Assembly: GCA_947074165.1 (NCBI GenBank)
Contig: CAMTOT010000120.1
Location: forward strand, 1 to 8,344
DNA from: an uncultured Bacteroidales bacterium
GTDB taxonomy: Bacteria; Bacteroidota; Bacteroidia; Bacteroidales; JAUNSR01
DNA: 8,344 bases
Direction: 5' to 3'
The translations under genes were made by a program, and so were the position numbers. Under the pieces are notes generated by a model. The model saw only the letters and a list, made by a program, of their open reading frames with translations, did not search any database and was not told the origin of the DNA. Within the stretch, counting starts at the first letter, position 1. The number at the start of each line of letters is the position of its first letter. Below are positions 1-7,151 of this stretch, in pieces.

Positions 1-60
1 TATGCATATATCGTAGACGATCTGCATCTGAATGTTTTTTTCTCTTTTCTTTTTTAGCCA

Positions 61-100
61 TAAGAAAACCCCGAAAGTTTTTTGTCTAACTTTCGGGGTT
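61..100 (-). terminator. Intrinsic terminator after the endonuclease I gene
   Basis: A perfect 13-bp inverted repeat (arms 67-79 and 88-100, with an 8-nt loop) contains a GC-rich core, CCCCGAAAG paired with CTTTCGGGG. Read on the minus strand, the second arm runs straight into TTTTCTTA. That stem plus U-rich tail is a classic Rho-independent terminator. It lies 34 bp beyond the stop codon of the minus-strand nuclease gene. The plus-strand reading lacks a U-tract after the stem (GGGGTTCACTTC), so the signal is directional. Confidence 0.9.
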
Positions 101-134
101 CACTTCAAACTTGTTAGACAGCCCCTTTATCTTT

Positions 135-2540
135 TTATCTTATTATCGCTAATTTCGAGTTATAACGTCCTTTTATTATATATGCTCCTTTGTCGAGAGT
201 TATTTTTAAACTCTTCTCAGAGGTATTATAATCAAATACTTTTATGCCCTGAAGGTCGTATATATTGATATAACAACCTTCATCGCAAGAAACATTTACC
301 TCACAGCCGGAGATTGATATGGACTCCTTATCTATAAGGTTATCGTATAGTGAGTTTATCATTGCATAATCAGATACCTGTATATCATCAATATTTACTC
401 TTTTGTTTGTGGTGTTGTCTTTTGTAAATCTCAATCTCACACTTTCATTTATGCCAATATAATAAGAATATTTTTCCCAGCTTTTTGTTACGGTCAAATC
501 TGAAATTTTATTCCAGCTGATACCGTTATCAGATGTATATTCTATTATAAGTTTACCTAAGGCATCACTAGAGAAACTGCCGGCATAAAAAGATAAAGAA
601 TCTATTCCGGCTTTTAGCGTGGAAATCATCTCCAGCACACCTATTCCGTTATTCGTATCTTTATTTAATCTTACGGAACTTCTTCCGTTTTTCTTGTCTG
701 TGTCTAATGTTCCTACTAACGCACATTTCATGCTCCATAATGCGTCATCACCGACGACCTGAGCCTCGGCATATCCTGTTTTTGAGGCAAATTCAAAACC
801 TTCGAACAGCGATTTATTTTTATTTATTTCTCCTTTTAGGTTGATTATTTTTTCGTTATCTATTTTGTCGCATTTTATAAAGAGTTCACATTCAGCGAAT
901 GTCTCATTATCAACTGCCCCCATTCTAACATAGCAATATGGAGAAAGACCTTCAATTTCTACACTTGACGACCAATTTATATTATCAATACTTAACTCAA
1001 ACGGCTCTGTAGTAGAGAATGATGTTTTTGTGTCAGATACACCGACAAGAGTAACATCGATTCGCTTATATGTAGAGCACCTGTCAGGGATAGAAGTGAA
1101 AGACAGTTCTTCATATTTTACCGTGAATATTGGTTCCGGTTCAGGTATATATACTTCTATTTCATTCGAAATTATGCCATTCGCACTAATAGTATAATAA
1201 TACGTGGTATTTGCCAAAAGTGATGTGATATCCATAGCTATTCCTGTTATGTTTTCACGAGGAAAACCAGCTATAGAAACCTGTTCATTATCGGTCTTTC
1301 TATATATATCTATCGTTACTGGTATTTTTGCTCGCCAATTGGCTGTAAATGATTTTGTATTTTGTGAAGAATAAATATCTGATGCATCAAGTGCTATTAC
1401 TGTATCAAAAATATATCCAGTGAGATTGAATTGTGATTTGTTATCTCCGAAATTAAGTTCTACCGGAATATTAAATTCTCCTTCCTCCTGACTTATAACC
1501 GAGAATCCTATCTCAATTCCAGAATTAAATTTCTCATATTCAATGTGGTCAAGAGTGGACGATAATATCCCATTGTCATATTTAAGATGTACATCATCTG
1601 TAATATTCCTCCCTCGTAATATGACATCTATATGACCCGGTTCATTTCTATCTATATAATCAAAGTCTATTACTTCTAGGTCATAAGGTGTAAATATAAC
1701 CGAAGCCATGTTTTCCGGATTCGTAAAGAAAACATTAGCAGTATCTTTTCCCCAAATAAACGATGCAAGTTCCGGATAATCAATGAAGGGATTTCTATTT
1801 CTCTGTATTTTATACACATTTTCATTGCGCAGTCTTTCTGTTTCATCTACCGGATCAAGCTCATTCCAGTTAAGAAGCAGATCAATAGCCCATTTTTCAA
1901 ATACAGGATATCTATTATTATCAAGCATGTTAAGTCCGTCGCTTTGCCATAATGTATCCATATTTTCGTAGCATGTTGCCATGTACATATATGTACGCGC
2001 AAAGTCCCCCTTATATTTATCGGCAGGTTCCCAGGCTGTTATTGTTGCTCCTGGACGAGATGATGAGCGTCCGACCTTTATTGCGCCATTGTCTGTTGTT
2101 GTAGATCCGTCTACAACAGCCATGACATTATTGCTTTTACTCATATTGGCGCTTGCGTTGGATGGATAAAGATGGTGTAGGTCATTATAAGCCTGATTTT
2201 TAATGCCTCCCCACCAACTATTTGCAAATGAATGTTCTATATGCATGCCCGCAACGCTATTGTATCCGTTGAAGTAATATGTGAGTTCTGAGTAGCGATC
2301 TGTTACTCTGCCATCATCCTGTGAATCAGTATGCAAAAAACCATGCCATGTGTGATTTTCTCCTGAACCGTATTTTAAGACTTCGGCATCTTTAATAATA
2401 TTATGTAGAGAGCTCTTTAACTTCTCTTTAGAAAGACCTTCCGCCTTATTATAATAGTTGATAGGTATCTGTGCATTTATATAATATGCACTTATAATAA
2501 CAGATAGTGTAGTTAGTGTACGGGTGTACTTTTGATACAT
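135..2540 (-). CDS. Secreted endonuclease I family protein with Fn3-like, beta-sandwich and T9SS C-terminal sorting domains
   Basis: This is a predicted exported nuclease that cuts DNA or RNA without strong sequence specificity (EndA/Vvn type, His-Me finger fold). Numbered from the chosen start (801 aa), it has a signal peptide at about 1-23 (hydrophobic TLTTLSVIISAYYINA, then Gln). The endonuclease I domain spans about 33-260. Its motif MHIEHSFANSWWGG (99-112) supplies the catalytic Glu102-His103 pair. DLHHLYPSNASANMSKSN (120-137) includes Asn132, the probable metal ligand by analogy with Vvn. Next come a beta-rich linker, an Fn3-like domain with FTANW (about 380-466), a region of unclear type, and a jelly-roll-like domain (about 578-725). 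The C-terminus (about 740-801, INIYDLQGIKV to the end) resembles a type A T9SS sorting signal. An in-frame ATG at 2576 exists, but it puts twelve polar residues before the signal peptide and coincides with a candidate -7 box, so I chose 2540. The family call is firm; the middle domains are less certain. Confidence 0.88.
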   Translation of the reverse strand: MYQKYTRTLTTLSVIISAYYINAQIPINYYNKAEGLSKEKLKSSLHNIIKDAEVLKYGSGENHTWHGFLHTDSQDDGRVTDRYSELTYYFNGYNSVAGMHIEHSFANSWWGGIKNQAYNDLHHLYPSNASANMSKSNNVMAVVDGSTTTDNGAIKVGRSSSRPGATITAWEPADKYKGDFARTYMYMATCYENMDTLWQSDGLNMLDNNRYPVFEKWAIDLLLNWNELDPVDETERLRNENVYKIQRNRNPFIDYPELASFIWGKDTANVFFTNPENMASVIFTPYDLEVIDFDYIDRNEPGHIDVILRGRNITDDVHLKYDNGILSSTLDHIEYEKFNSGIEIGFSVISQEEGEFNIPVELNFGDNKSQFNLTGYIFDTVIALDASDIYSSQNTKSFTANWRAKIPVTIDIYRKTDNEQVSIAGFPRENITGIAMDITSLLANTTYYYTISANGIISNEIEVYIPEPEPIFTVKYEELSFTSIPDRCSTYKRIDVTLVGVSDTKTSFSTTEPFELSIDNINWSSSVEIEGLSPYCYVRMGAVDNETFAECELFIKCDKIDNEKIINLKGEINKNKSLFEGFEFASKTGYAEAQVVGDDALWSMKCALVGTLDTDKKNGRSSVRLNKDTNNGIGVLEMISTLKAGIDSLSFYAGSFSSDALGKLIIEYTSDNGISWNKISDLTVTKSWEKYSYYIGINESVRLRFTKDNTTNKRVNIDDIQVSDYAMINSLYDNLIDKESISISGCEVNVSCDEGCYINIYDLQGIKVFDYNTSEKSLKITLDKGAYIIKGRYNSKLAIIR

Positions 2541-2575
2541 AAAAGAATATATTTGTGATGAATATTTATCCACCA

Positions 2576-2606
2576 CAAATATATCTAATTAAAACAAATA
2601 TTAAAA
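2576..2606 (-). promoter_or_regulatory. Candidate Bacteroidales-type promoter for the endonuclease gene
   Basis: On the minus strand TATATTTG (2583 to 2576) matches the Bacteroides -7 consensus TAnnTTTG exactly. Nineteen bases upstream is TTTT (2606-2603) in place of the -33 TTTG. Transcription would start near 2570, giving a leader of about 30 nt to the ATG at 2540. This would exclude the alternative start at 2576. In such AT-rich DNA an 8-base match is not rare, so this is only a plausible assignment. Confidence 0.4.
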
Positions 2607-2624
2607 AATAAGAAGTAAAGCCAC

Positions 2625-3194
2625 TTAAAATTCTATTCCTTTATTTTTCTTTATTTCAGTCAAAACTGTAGGATCCGTATAATTTATACTTATCTGATAA
2701 GTATTCTTATCATCCCATGATAATGACTCAGCTGTAAGTTGTAATACAGAATTATCATCAGGATAAGTTCTTATCAGAAGATTTGGATAATTTGTATCAT
2801 TGCCTTTAAAATATATCCTGTCGAACATGGAACTAAATCCAGCATATATATTTTTTACATTATCAAGGTTTGATATAACAGAGCTGAATCTGACAGAAAA
2901 TAGTTTATCCTTGAAAAATGAAAATACAGCGTAATTAAATTTTATTCCGTTATATTCCGGATACATTATACAAATGTCTTTTATATCCGACTCTTTTAGA
3001 TTAAACGGTTCGGAACCTTTTTGTATAAGTTTCTCTTTAACAATATTAATATCATCCCCGAAACTACACTCCATAAATGTATGCGGTATAGCCTCCGTTG
3101 CATTTGCGGGCCCCGGTATAGAGATAAAAATAATCAGGAGAAGACTTATGGTATAAAGTATAAGGTGTTTATTTATATTCATCATACTCTTCAT
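2625..3194 (-). CDS. Small exported protein of unknown function, paralogue of the neighbouring 173-aa protein
   Basis: I do not recognise this 189-aa protein. It opens with a strong signal peptide: Lys-containing N-terminus, hydrophobic stretch LILYTISLLLIIFISI (11-26), then ANA (30-32) as a likely signal peptidase I site. The mature protein is about 157 aa, mixed alpha/beta in appearance, with two cysteines (C43, C75). Its start matches the upstream gene's product: FMECSFG (40-46) against FYGCNFG (28-34), then a Val/Leu/Gly-spaced helix. PEYNGIKFNYAVFSFF (79-94) matches PELEGLQFTNAFLYFQ (65-80). It probably acts in the periplasm or at the outer surface. In-frame ATGs at 3185 and 3182 are alternative starts. 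It lies 84 bp upstream of the nuclease start, with no terminator seen between. Confidence 0.8.
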   Translation of the reverse strand: MKSMMNINKHLILYTISLLLIIFISIPGPANATEAIPHTFMECSFGDDINIVKEKLIQKGSEPFNLKESDIKDICIMYPEYNGIKFNYAVFSFFKDKLFSVRFSSVISNLDNVKNIYAGFSSMFDRIYFKGNDTNYPNLLIRTYPDDNSVLQLTAESLSWDDKNTYQISINYTDPTVLTEIKKNKGIEF

Positions 3195-3221
3195 TTCCGG
3201 GTGTATTAAATATTAAATAAA

Positions 3222-3282
3222 ATGTGATCTGAAGAATATTATTTATCAAATTATGACTCTTAATAAATCAATCGGATCACAT
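3222..3282 (-). terminator. Possible weak terminator or attenuator between the two paralogous genes
   Basis: ATGTGATC (3222-3229) and GATCACAT (3275-3282) are perfect 8-bp inverted arms. Pairing extends three more bases inward with one mismatch. An inner pair ATTTAT/ATAAAT (3241-3246, 3263-3268) could extend the hairpin. On the minus strand the second arm is followed by TTTTATTTAATATTTAAT, a U-rich tail. It starts 9 bp after the stop codon of the upstream gene. The long loop and interrupted stem make it weaker than the other two terminators here. Confidence 0.45.
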
Positions 3283-3290
3283 CTTATGAG

Positions 3291-3812
3291 TTATTTACTT
3301 GTTAGCTTATTGTTGTCAAACAACGACTCATTGGAGTAGAGTATAGCTAATACATAAACTGTGCCCTGCGGTTTCTCTCGAGGCAGAACTGTAAGCCTTA
3401 TACTGTTTTCATTATCTTCAAAAAGGAATGCCTCAAACTCATTATTTATTATAATGACCTTGCCTTTTTCGTATTTTGTCTCAAGAGAGCCAAGCAGCTT
3501 CTTAAAAACAACATCACATTCCTGCATAGACGAGTAGGATACAATAAATTCAATACCCTGGAACTCTCCACTTTGAAAATATAAAAACGCATTGGTAAAC
3601 TGCAAACCTTCAAGTTCGGGTTTAAGTAGAAGAATATGATTCTTTTGCCACCTGTAAAACTCGTGATTGCCTGATTTCGTCAGAGCTTTCTCAACATCTT
3701 GAAGTTTGTAACCAAAATTGCACCCGTAGAAACGATTCTGGATTTTTTCTCTTGGAAAGCCAAACTGGATCAATCCAAAGAACATTGTCAGTAGTAAAAT
3801 ACACTTTTTCAT
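3291..3812 (-). CDS. Small exported protein of unknown function, paralogue of the neighbouring 189-aa protein
   Basis: I do not recognise this 173-aa protein. The N-terminus MKKCILLLTMFFGLIQFGFP looks like a signal peptide: two lysines, then a hydrophobic run to about residue 19. There is no obvious AxA cleavage site, and the Cys at position 4 is too early for a normal lipobox, so its final location (periplasmic or membrane-tethered) is open. The mature part keeps the FYGCNFG motif (28-34) and the PELEGLQF motif (65-72) shared with the downstream protein. Beyond about residue 95 the two differ greatly. It has two mature cysteines, C31 and C99, of which only C31 aligns with a cysteine in the paralogue. 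It is followed by a terminator-like hairpin and preceded by about 120 bp of leader DNA with two small inverted repeats. Confidence 0.8.
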   Translation of the reverse strand: MKKCILLLTMFFGLIQFGFPREKIQNRFYGCNFGYKLQDVEKALTKSGNHEFYRWQKNHILLLKPELEGLQFTNAFLYFQSGEFQGIEFIVSYSSMQECDVVFKKLLGSLETKYEKGKVIIINNEFEAFLFEDNENSIRLTVLPREKPQGTVYVLAILYSNESLFDNNKLTSK

Positions 3813-3820
3813 CGCGCCAC

Positions 3821-3841
3821 TAATGATAGTTTAAATCATTA
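3821..3841 (-). repeat. AT-rich inverted repeat in the leader of the 173-aa protein gene
   Basis: TAATGAT (3821-3827) and ATCATTA (3835-3841) are perfect 7-bp arms with a 7-nt spacer. The nearer arm ends 8 bp upstream of the ATG at 3812. In the transcript it could form a weak hairpin close to the start codon, or it could be an operator in DNA. An AATCAT repeat continues into 3844-3849. The function is unknown. Confidence 0.35.
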
Positions 3842-3863
3842 TTAATCATCATATCAATCTCAC

Positions 3864-3879
3864 GGTCTGGGAGGAGACC
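3864..3879 (-). repeat. Short GC-rich inverted repeat upstream of the 173-aa protein gene
   Basis: GGTCT (3864-3868) and AGACC (3875-3879) form a 5-bp stem with a 6-nt purine-rich loop. It stands out as the only GC-rich patch in the 3813-4013 intergenic region. Upstream on the minus strand there is only a poor promoter match: TTTG near 3907, then 17 bp, then TAAATTCA. I could not match the region to a known riboswitch. Confidence 0.25.
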
Positions 3880-3934
3880 TTTGAATTTAAAACAATGCTG
3901 TAGGGCAAAAGATTTTTGATTTAAGTATATTTAT

Positions 3935-3982
3935 AAAAAAAGAGTATTACGTTATATTTTCATTATATAAACGTAATACTCT
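3935..3982 (-). terminator. Intrinsic terminator after the beta-galactosidase gene
   Basis: A perfect 13-bp inverted repeat has arms at 3941-3953 (AGAGTATTACGTT) and 3970-3982 (AACGTAATACTCT) with a 16-nt AT-rich loop. On the minus strand the second arm continues into an unbroken run of seven T (3941 to 3935). It begins 31 bp after the beta-galactosidase stop codon. It should end the regulator/beta-galactosidase transcript and separate it from the small exported proteins. Confidence 0.88.
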
Positions 3983-4013
3983 GTTTTATAATTTGATACT
4001 TAACAGACTCTGT

Positions 4014-7000
4014 TTAGAGTGCAGTTGATACCGGTATGATAGCGAATTCAAATTCATAATTGTCTTTTGTAAGGCGATAATCTTTCAACGGTAATGCCCC
4101 CCAACTGTTTACACACCCCAATCCAAGTAGATCTGCATTAATCTGACACACAGATATATCCCTTTTAGTTAGTTCTCCTGAGTGTTTATTAGAACTTTCT
4201 TTTTTTAGTCCGCTGTCTAAATCCTCAATTAAATAAGGAAGTGTCGAGGCACTAAAAAGACTATTGGATGTAAACTTAAGTCCTGAACCTTTATTGTCTT
4301 TTACACTCCAGTATCTTATATCTGATTTCGTGCCAGATTCCTGTGGTCTTACATAAGCAAAATATTGTTCATCGATATTTTGACGGTACAATCCCACCTT
4401 TGCTGACGATTTACGATCTGAATAATTCTCATAAGGTCCCTTTCCAAAAAATTCAATATTTGCAAAATTATTCGGCATTATCACCTGCATTCCGTATTTA
4501 AGCGGATTGCTTATATCTGCAGCAATATTCATTTTCATATTAACAAGAATTTCTCCCTTATGGTTTATCCGGTATTTTACATTCATAAGACCAGATACTT
4601 GTGGTAATTCATAATCTGCAGATATAAGTATATTATTACCATCCTTATCTACCGAAATATTCTTTATCTTAATCTCCGGATTATCCCATATACGGCATTT
4701 GCTGCCAAGATTAGCTCCGTAGTCATTGTCAGTCGGTGCTCTCCAGAATGATGGTTTTATAGGATAGCCCTTTTCAATCATTTCCTTGCCATCATAATAT
4801 ATACGGTCTATCCAACCTGTACCTTTATTTACTAAAATCTCTATGTTGTCATTATATACAGAATAGTGTGACTTCTGTTCTTTGTATTTTATTTCTCCAT
4901 AGCTATCGCTTATCAGATCTTCTGCACATCTTTCTTTAAGTTGAAATTGTTGGTAAGCCACACAGTGTCCGGCATCAAGTATTCCTTTAGATTTGCTTAA
5001 CTTATAATCTATATTAAGAAATATCTCTTTAGCATTAGAACTCCCGATATTGTAGTTCTCAAGAGTAATTGTCTTTCTTTGTTGAGGCGATATATTAAGA
5101 TTGTTCATATTGCCAAGAGCAATCATTTTGCCATCAGCCTCAATGCTCCATTCTAAAATAATATTATCTAGTGACTCGAAAAAGTTCTCATTATAAATCT
5201 CAATAATTCCATTTTTTACATCTATGACTTTTGTCCAGATATTTTGATGTTGGAATCTGGCTTCGTAGATATGCGGATTAGGAATGCGGTCTGGGTTTAC
5301 AAGTCCGTTACAGTTGAAGTTGTGATCAGATGCCTGATAGTTTCCATAATAACCGCCATAAGTATAAATCATCTTACCATCTTTGGTATAATCACGTAGA
5401 GCCTGATCTGCATAATCCCATATAAATCCACCTTGTAGTTTGGGATATTTTCTAAAAAGATCCCAGTATTCTGTAAATCCACCAAGAGAATTACCCATAG
5501 CATGAGCGTACTCACATAATATCAGTGGTCTTTTGTCATTTCCTTTCGCAAATTCTTCAATTTTACTGTAGTTGTCATACATAGGGCATACTATGTCTGT
5601 ATAACGATTTTTTGCTGATTGTTCGTATTGTACAAGGCGCGAATGGTCTCTGTTTTTTATCCATGTGTAACACTGTTCAAAGTTCTCTCCAAAACCTGCT
5701 TCGTTGCCAAGTGACCATATTATTATAGAAGGATGGTTTTTAAATGTCTCTACGTTCGCTGTGTTTCTTTCAAGGTGAGCTATTTTAAAAGATTTATTTT
5801 TAGCTAGAGTATTTTCGTTATATCCCATTCCATGAGATTCAATATTAGCTTCTGCAACTACGTAAAGCCCATACTGATCACACAAATCGTACCACCTTGG
5901 ATCATTGGGATAGTGACATGTTCTTACTGCATTGAAATTATTTTCTTTTAGAATCTTTATATCTTGCAACATCCTTTCTACAGATACTACATATCCGTCG
6001 TCTGGATCAAGTTCATGTCTGTTTACTCCCTTTATTAGTATTGGTTCTCCGTTTACAAGAAGTTGAGAGTTTTTAAGTTCGATGTTTCTGAAGCCTACGT
6101 TAAGAGTTATGGCTTCTATCACATCTTTATTGTCTGATAATGATAATATTAATTTATATAAATATGGATTTTCCGCACTCCACTTGTGTGGCTTTTCAAT
6201 ATCATATTTTTTTGTTAATGTACTTCCGGATATACGTTCGTCAGATGTTAGTACTTTATTGCCATTTATGTCAAAAAGCGTTATGTTAATATTCTTTCCT
6301 GAAGAGTTTACAGACGATAAATCAATATTAAGGGTGCCGTTAGTGTAGTCTTTATCCAAAGATGCATTTACAAAAATATCATCTATATGAGTTTTAGGGC
6401 GTGAGTATATATAAGATTCTCTTGAGATACCGCTAAATCTCCAGAAGTCCTGGTCTTCAAGGTATGAACCATCACACCATCGATCTATCTGCATTGCCAC
6501 TACATTATCTCCCTGTCTGATATATTTTGAGATATCAAACTCTGCAGCCATTTTGCTGTCTTCGCTATATCCAACAAATACTCCGTTTATCCATACTCTA
6601 AGATTTGATGTCGCAGAACCTATATGTAAGAATACTTTTTCTTTAATCCATTCTTTGGGAATATTAATAGTCCTTCGGTAAGAACCAACATGGTTATTCT
6701 TATCCTCAATGAAAGGCGGCTTACTGTCAAATTGTGTTCTCCAGGCATAACCTGTATTTACATATACCGGGTCTCCATATCCATTGAGCTCCCAATTACC
6801 GGGTACATTAATTTCCGACCAATGCTTGTCTTCATAATTTTCTTTAAAGAAGTCGAGTGGGCGATTATCTGCATCCTTTACCCAGTTGAACTTCCACTTT
6901 CCATCAATTGAAATAAAACGGTTGGAATTGATTTTGTTACCTGTAATAGCCTTTTCTTTATTTTCAAAAGCAAAATAAGAGGCTCTTGGTGCGCATCTAT

Positions 7001-7106
7001 TTATCTGATTTACATTTGGATCTTTTTCCGGTGATATACCGGCATTAAGTGTAGTCGATGTAATCAGACCTGTTAACGCAATAGAAGTAAACAGTCTGTG
7101 TTTCAT
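4014..7106 (-). CDS. Exported GH2 beta-galactosidase (LacZ-type, 1030 aa)
   Basis: This is a retaining glycoside hydrolase that should release terminal beta-galactose, probably in the periplasm. A signal peptide (about 1-22, ending LNA) precedes the LacZ layout: sugar-binding domain (36-235), Ig-like domain (240-342), TIM barrel (344-640), domain 4 (about 640-728) and small-chain beta-sandwich (about 745-1028). Acid/base Glu469 lies in IIWSLGNEAGFG and nucleophile Glu532 in LILCEYAHAMGNS. Other E. coli LacZ site residues have equivalents: D212 (WCDGSYLEDQDFWR), H364, H398, E423, H425, F597, N600 and W1002. The length matches LacZ (about 1024) plus a signal peptide. The barrel end differs: GGYYGNYQASDHNF replaces the usual GGDFGD-type segment, and WDYADQ replaces WDWVDQ, so the real substrate may be a glycan galactoside, not lactose. 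It starts 45 bp after the LytTR gene, with no terminator between, and is probably co-transcribed. The family is secure; the exact substrate is not. Confidence 0.95.
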   Translation of the reverse strand: MKHRLFTSIALTGLITSTTLNAGISPEKDPNVNQINRCAPRASYFAFENKEKAITGNKINSNRFISIDGKWKFNWVKDADNRPLDFFKENYEDKHWSEINVPGNWELNGYGDPVYVNTGYAWRTQFDSKPPFIEDKNNHVGSYRRTINIPKEWIKEKVFLHIGSATSNLRVWINGVFVGYSEDSKMAAEFDISKYIRQGDNVVAMQIDRWCDGSYLEDQDFWRFSGISRESYIYSRPKTHIDDIFVNASLDKDYTNGTLNIDLSSVNSSGKNINITLFDINGNKVLTSDERISGSTLTKKYDIEKPHKWSAENPYLYKLILSLSDNKDVIEAITLNVGFRNIELKNSQLLVNGEPILIKGVNRHELDPDDGYVVSVERMLQDIKILKENNFNAVRTCHYPNDPRWYDLCDQYGLYVVAEANIESHGMGYNENTLAKNKSFKIAHLERNTANVETFKNHPSIIIWSLGNEAGFGENFEQCYTWIKNRDHSRLVQYEQSAKNRYTDIVCPMYDNYSKIEEFAKGNDKRPLILCEYAHAMGNSLGGFTEYWDLFRKYPKLQGGFIWDYADQALRDYTKDGKMIYTYGGYYGNYQASDHNFNCNGLVNPDRIPNPHIYEARFQHQNIWTKVIDVKNGIIEIYNENFFESLDNIILEWSIEADGKMIALGNMNNLNISPQQRKTITLENYNIGSSNAKEIFLNIDYKLSKSKGILDAGHCVAYQQFQLKERCAEDLISDSYGEIKYKEQKSHYSVYNDNIEILVNKGTGWIDRIYYDGKEMIEKGYPIKPSFWRAPTDNDYGANLGSKCRIWDNPEIKIKNISVDKDGNNILISADYELPQVSGLMNVKYRINHKGEILVNMKMNIAADISNPLKYGMQVIMPNNFANIEFFGKGPYENYSDRKSSAKVGLYRQNIDEQYFAYVRPQESGTKSDIRYWSVKDNKGSGLKFTSNSLFSASTLPYLIEDLDSGLKKESSNKHSGELTKRDISVCQINADLLGLGCVNSWGALPLKDYRLTKDNYEFEFAIIPVSTAL

Positions 7107-7114
7107 ATATGTGT

Positions 7115-7141
7115 TTTTTTAAGGAATCTAGTTTTTTAAGG
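7115..7141 (-). repeat. Direct repeat CCTTAAAAAA in the LytTR to beta-galactosidase gap
   Basis: On the minus strand CCTTAAAAAA occurs at 7141-7132 and again at 7124-7115, with 7 bp between. Both lie in the 45-bp gap before the beta-galactosidase ATG. The A-rich copy nearest the start may act as the translation enhancer that Bacteroidota use in place of a Shine-Dalgarno site. Chance is quite possible in such AT-rich DNA. Confidence 0.4.
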
Positions 7142-7151
7142 TAATGTGATA

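Noticed and set aside
1..57. Short open stretches at the left edge: a plus-strand frame open from base 1 to a TAG at 55-57, and a minus-strand ATG at 27 after an A-rich leader running off the edge.
   Set aside because: Only 18 and 9 codons are visible. No family can be recognised, and neither can be told from chance in AT-rich DNA.
1978..1998. Repeated ATGTAC motif with palindromic look.
   Set aside because: It is inside the conserved endonuclease coding region (residues ARTYMYMAT) and is explained by codon choice.
1783..2169. Plus-strand open frames opposite the endonuclease gene.
   Set aside because: They are antisense to a well-supported nuclease domain and have low-complexity, Ser/Leu-rich translations with no family motifs.
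2541..2576. Extension of the endonuclease start to the ATG at 2576.
   Set aside because: It adds twelve polar residues before an otherwise normal signal peptide and overlaps a possible -7 promoter box.
2974..3209. Plus-strand open frames opposite the 189-aa exported protein.
   Set aside because: They overlap a better gene with a signal peptide and a paralogue, and they show no recognisable features.
6082..6911. Plus-strand open frames opposite the beta-galactosidase gene.
   Set aside because: They lie inside conserved GH2 coding sequence and are antisense shadows.
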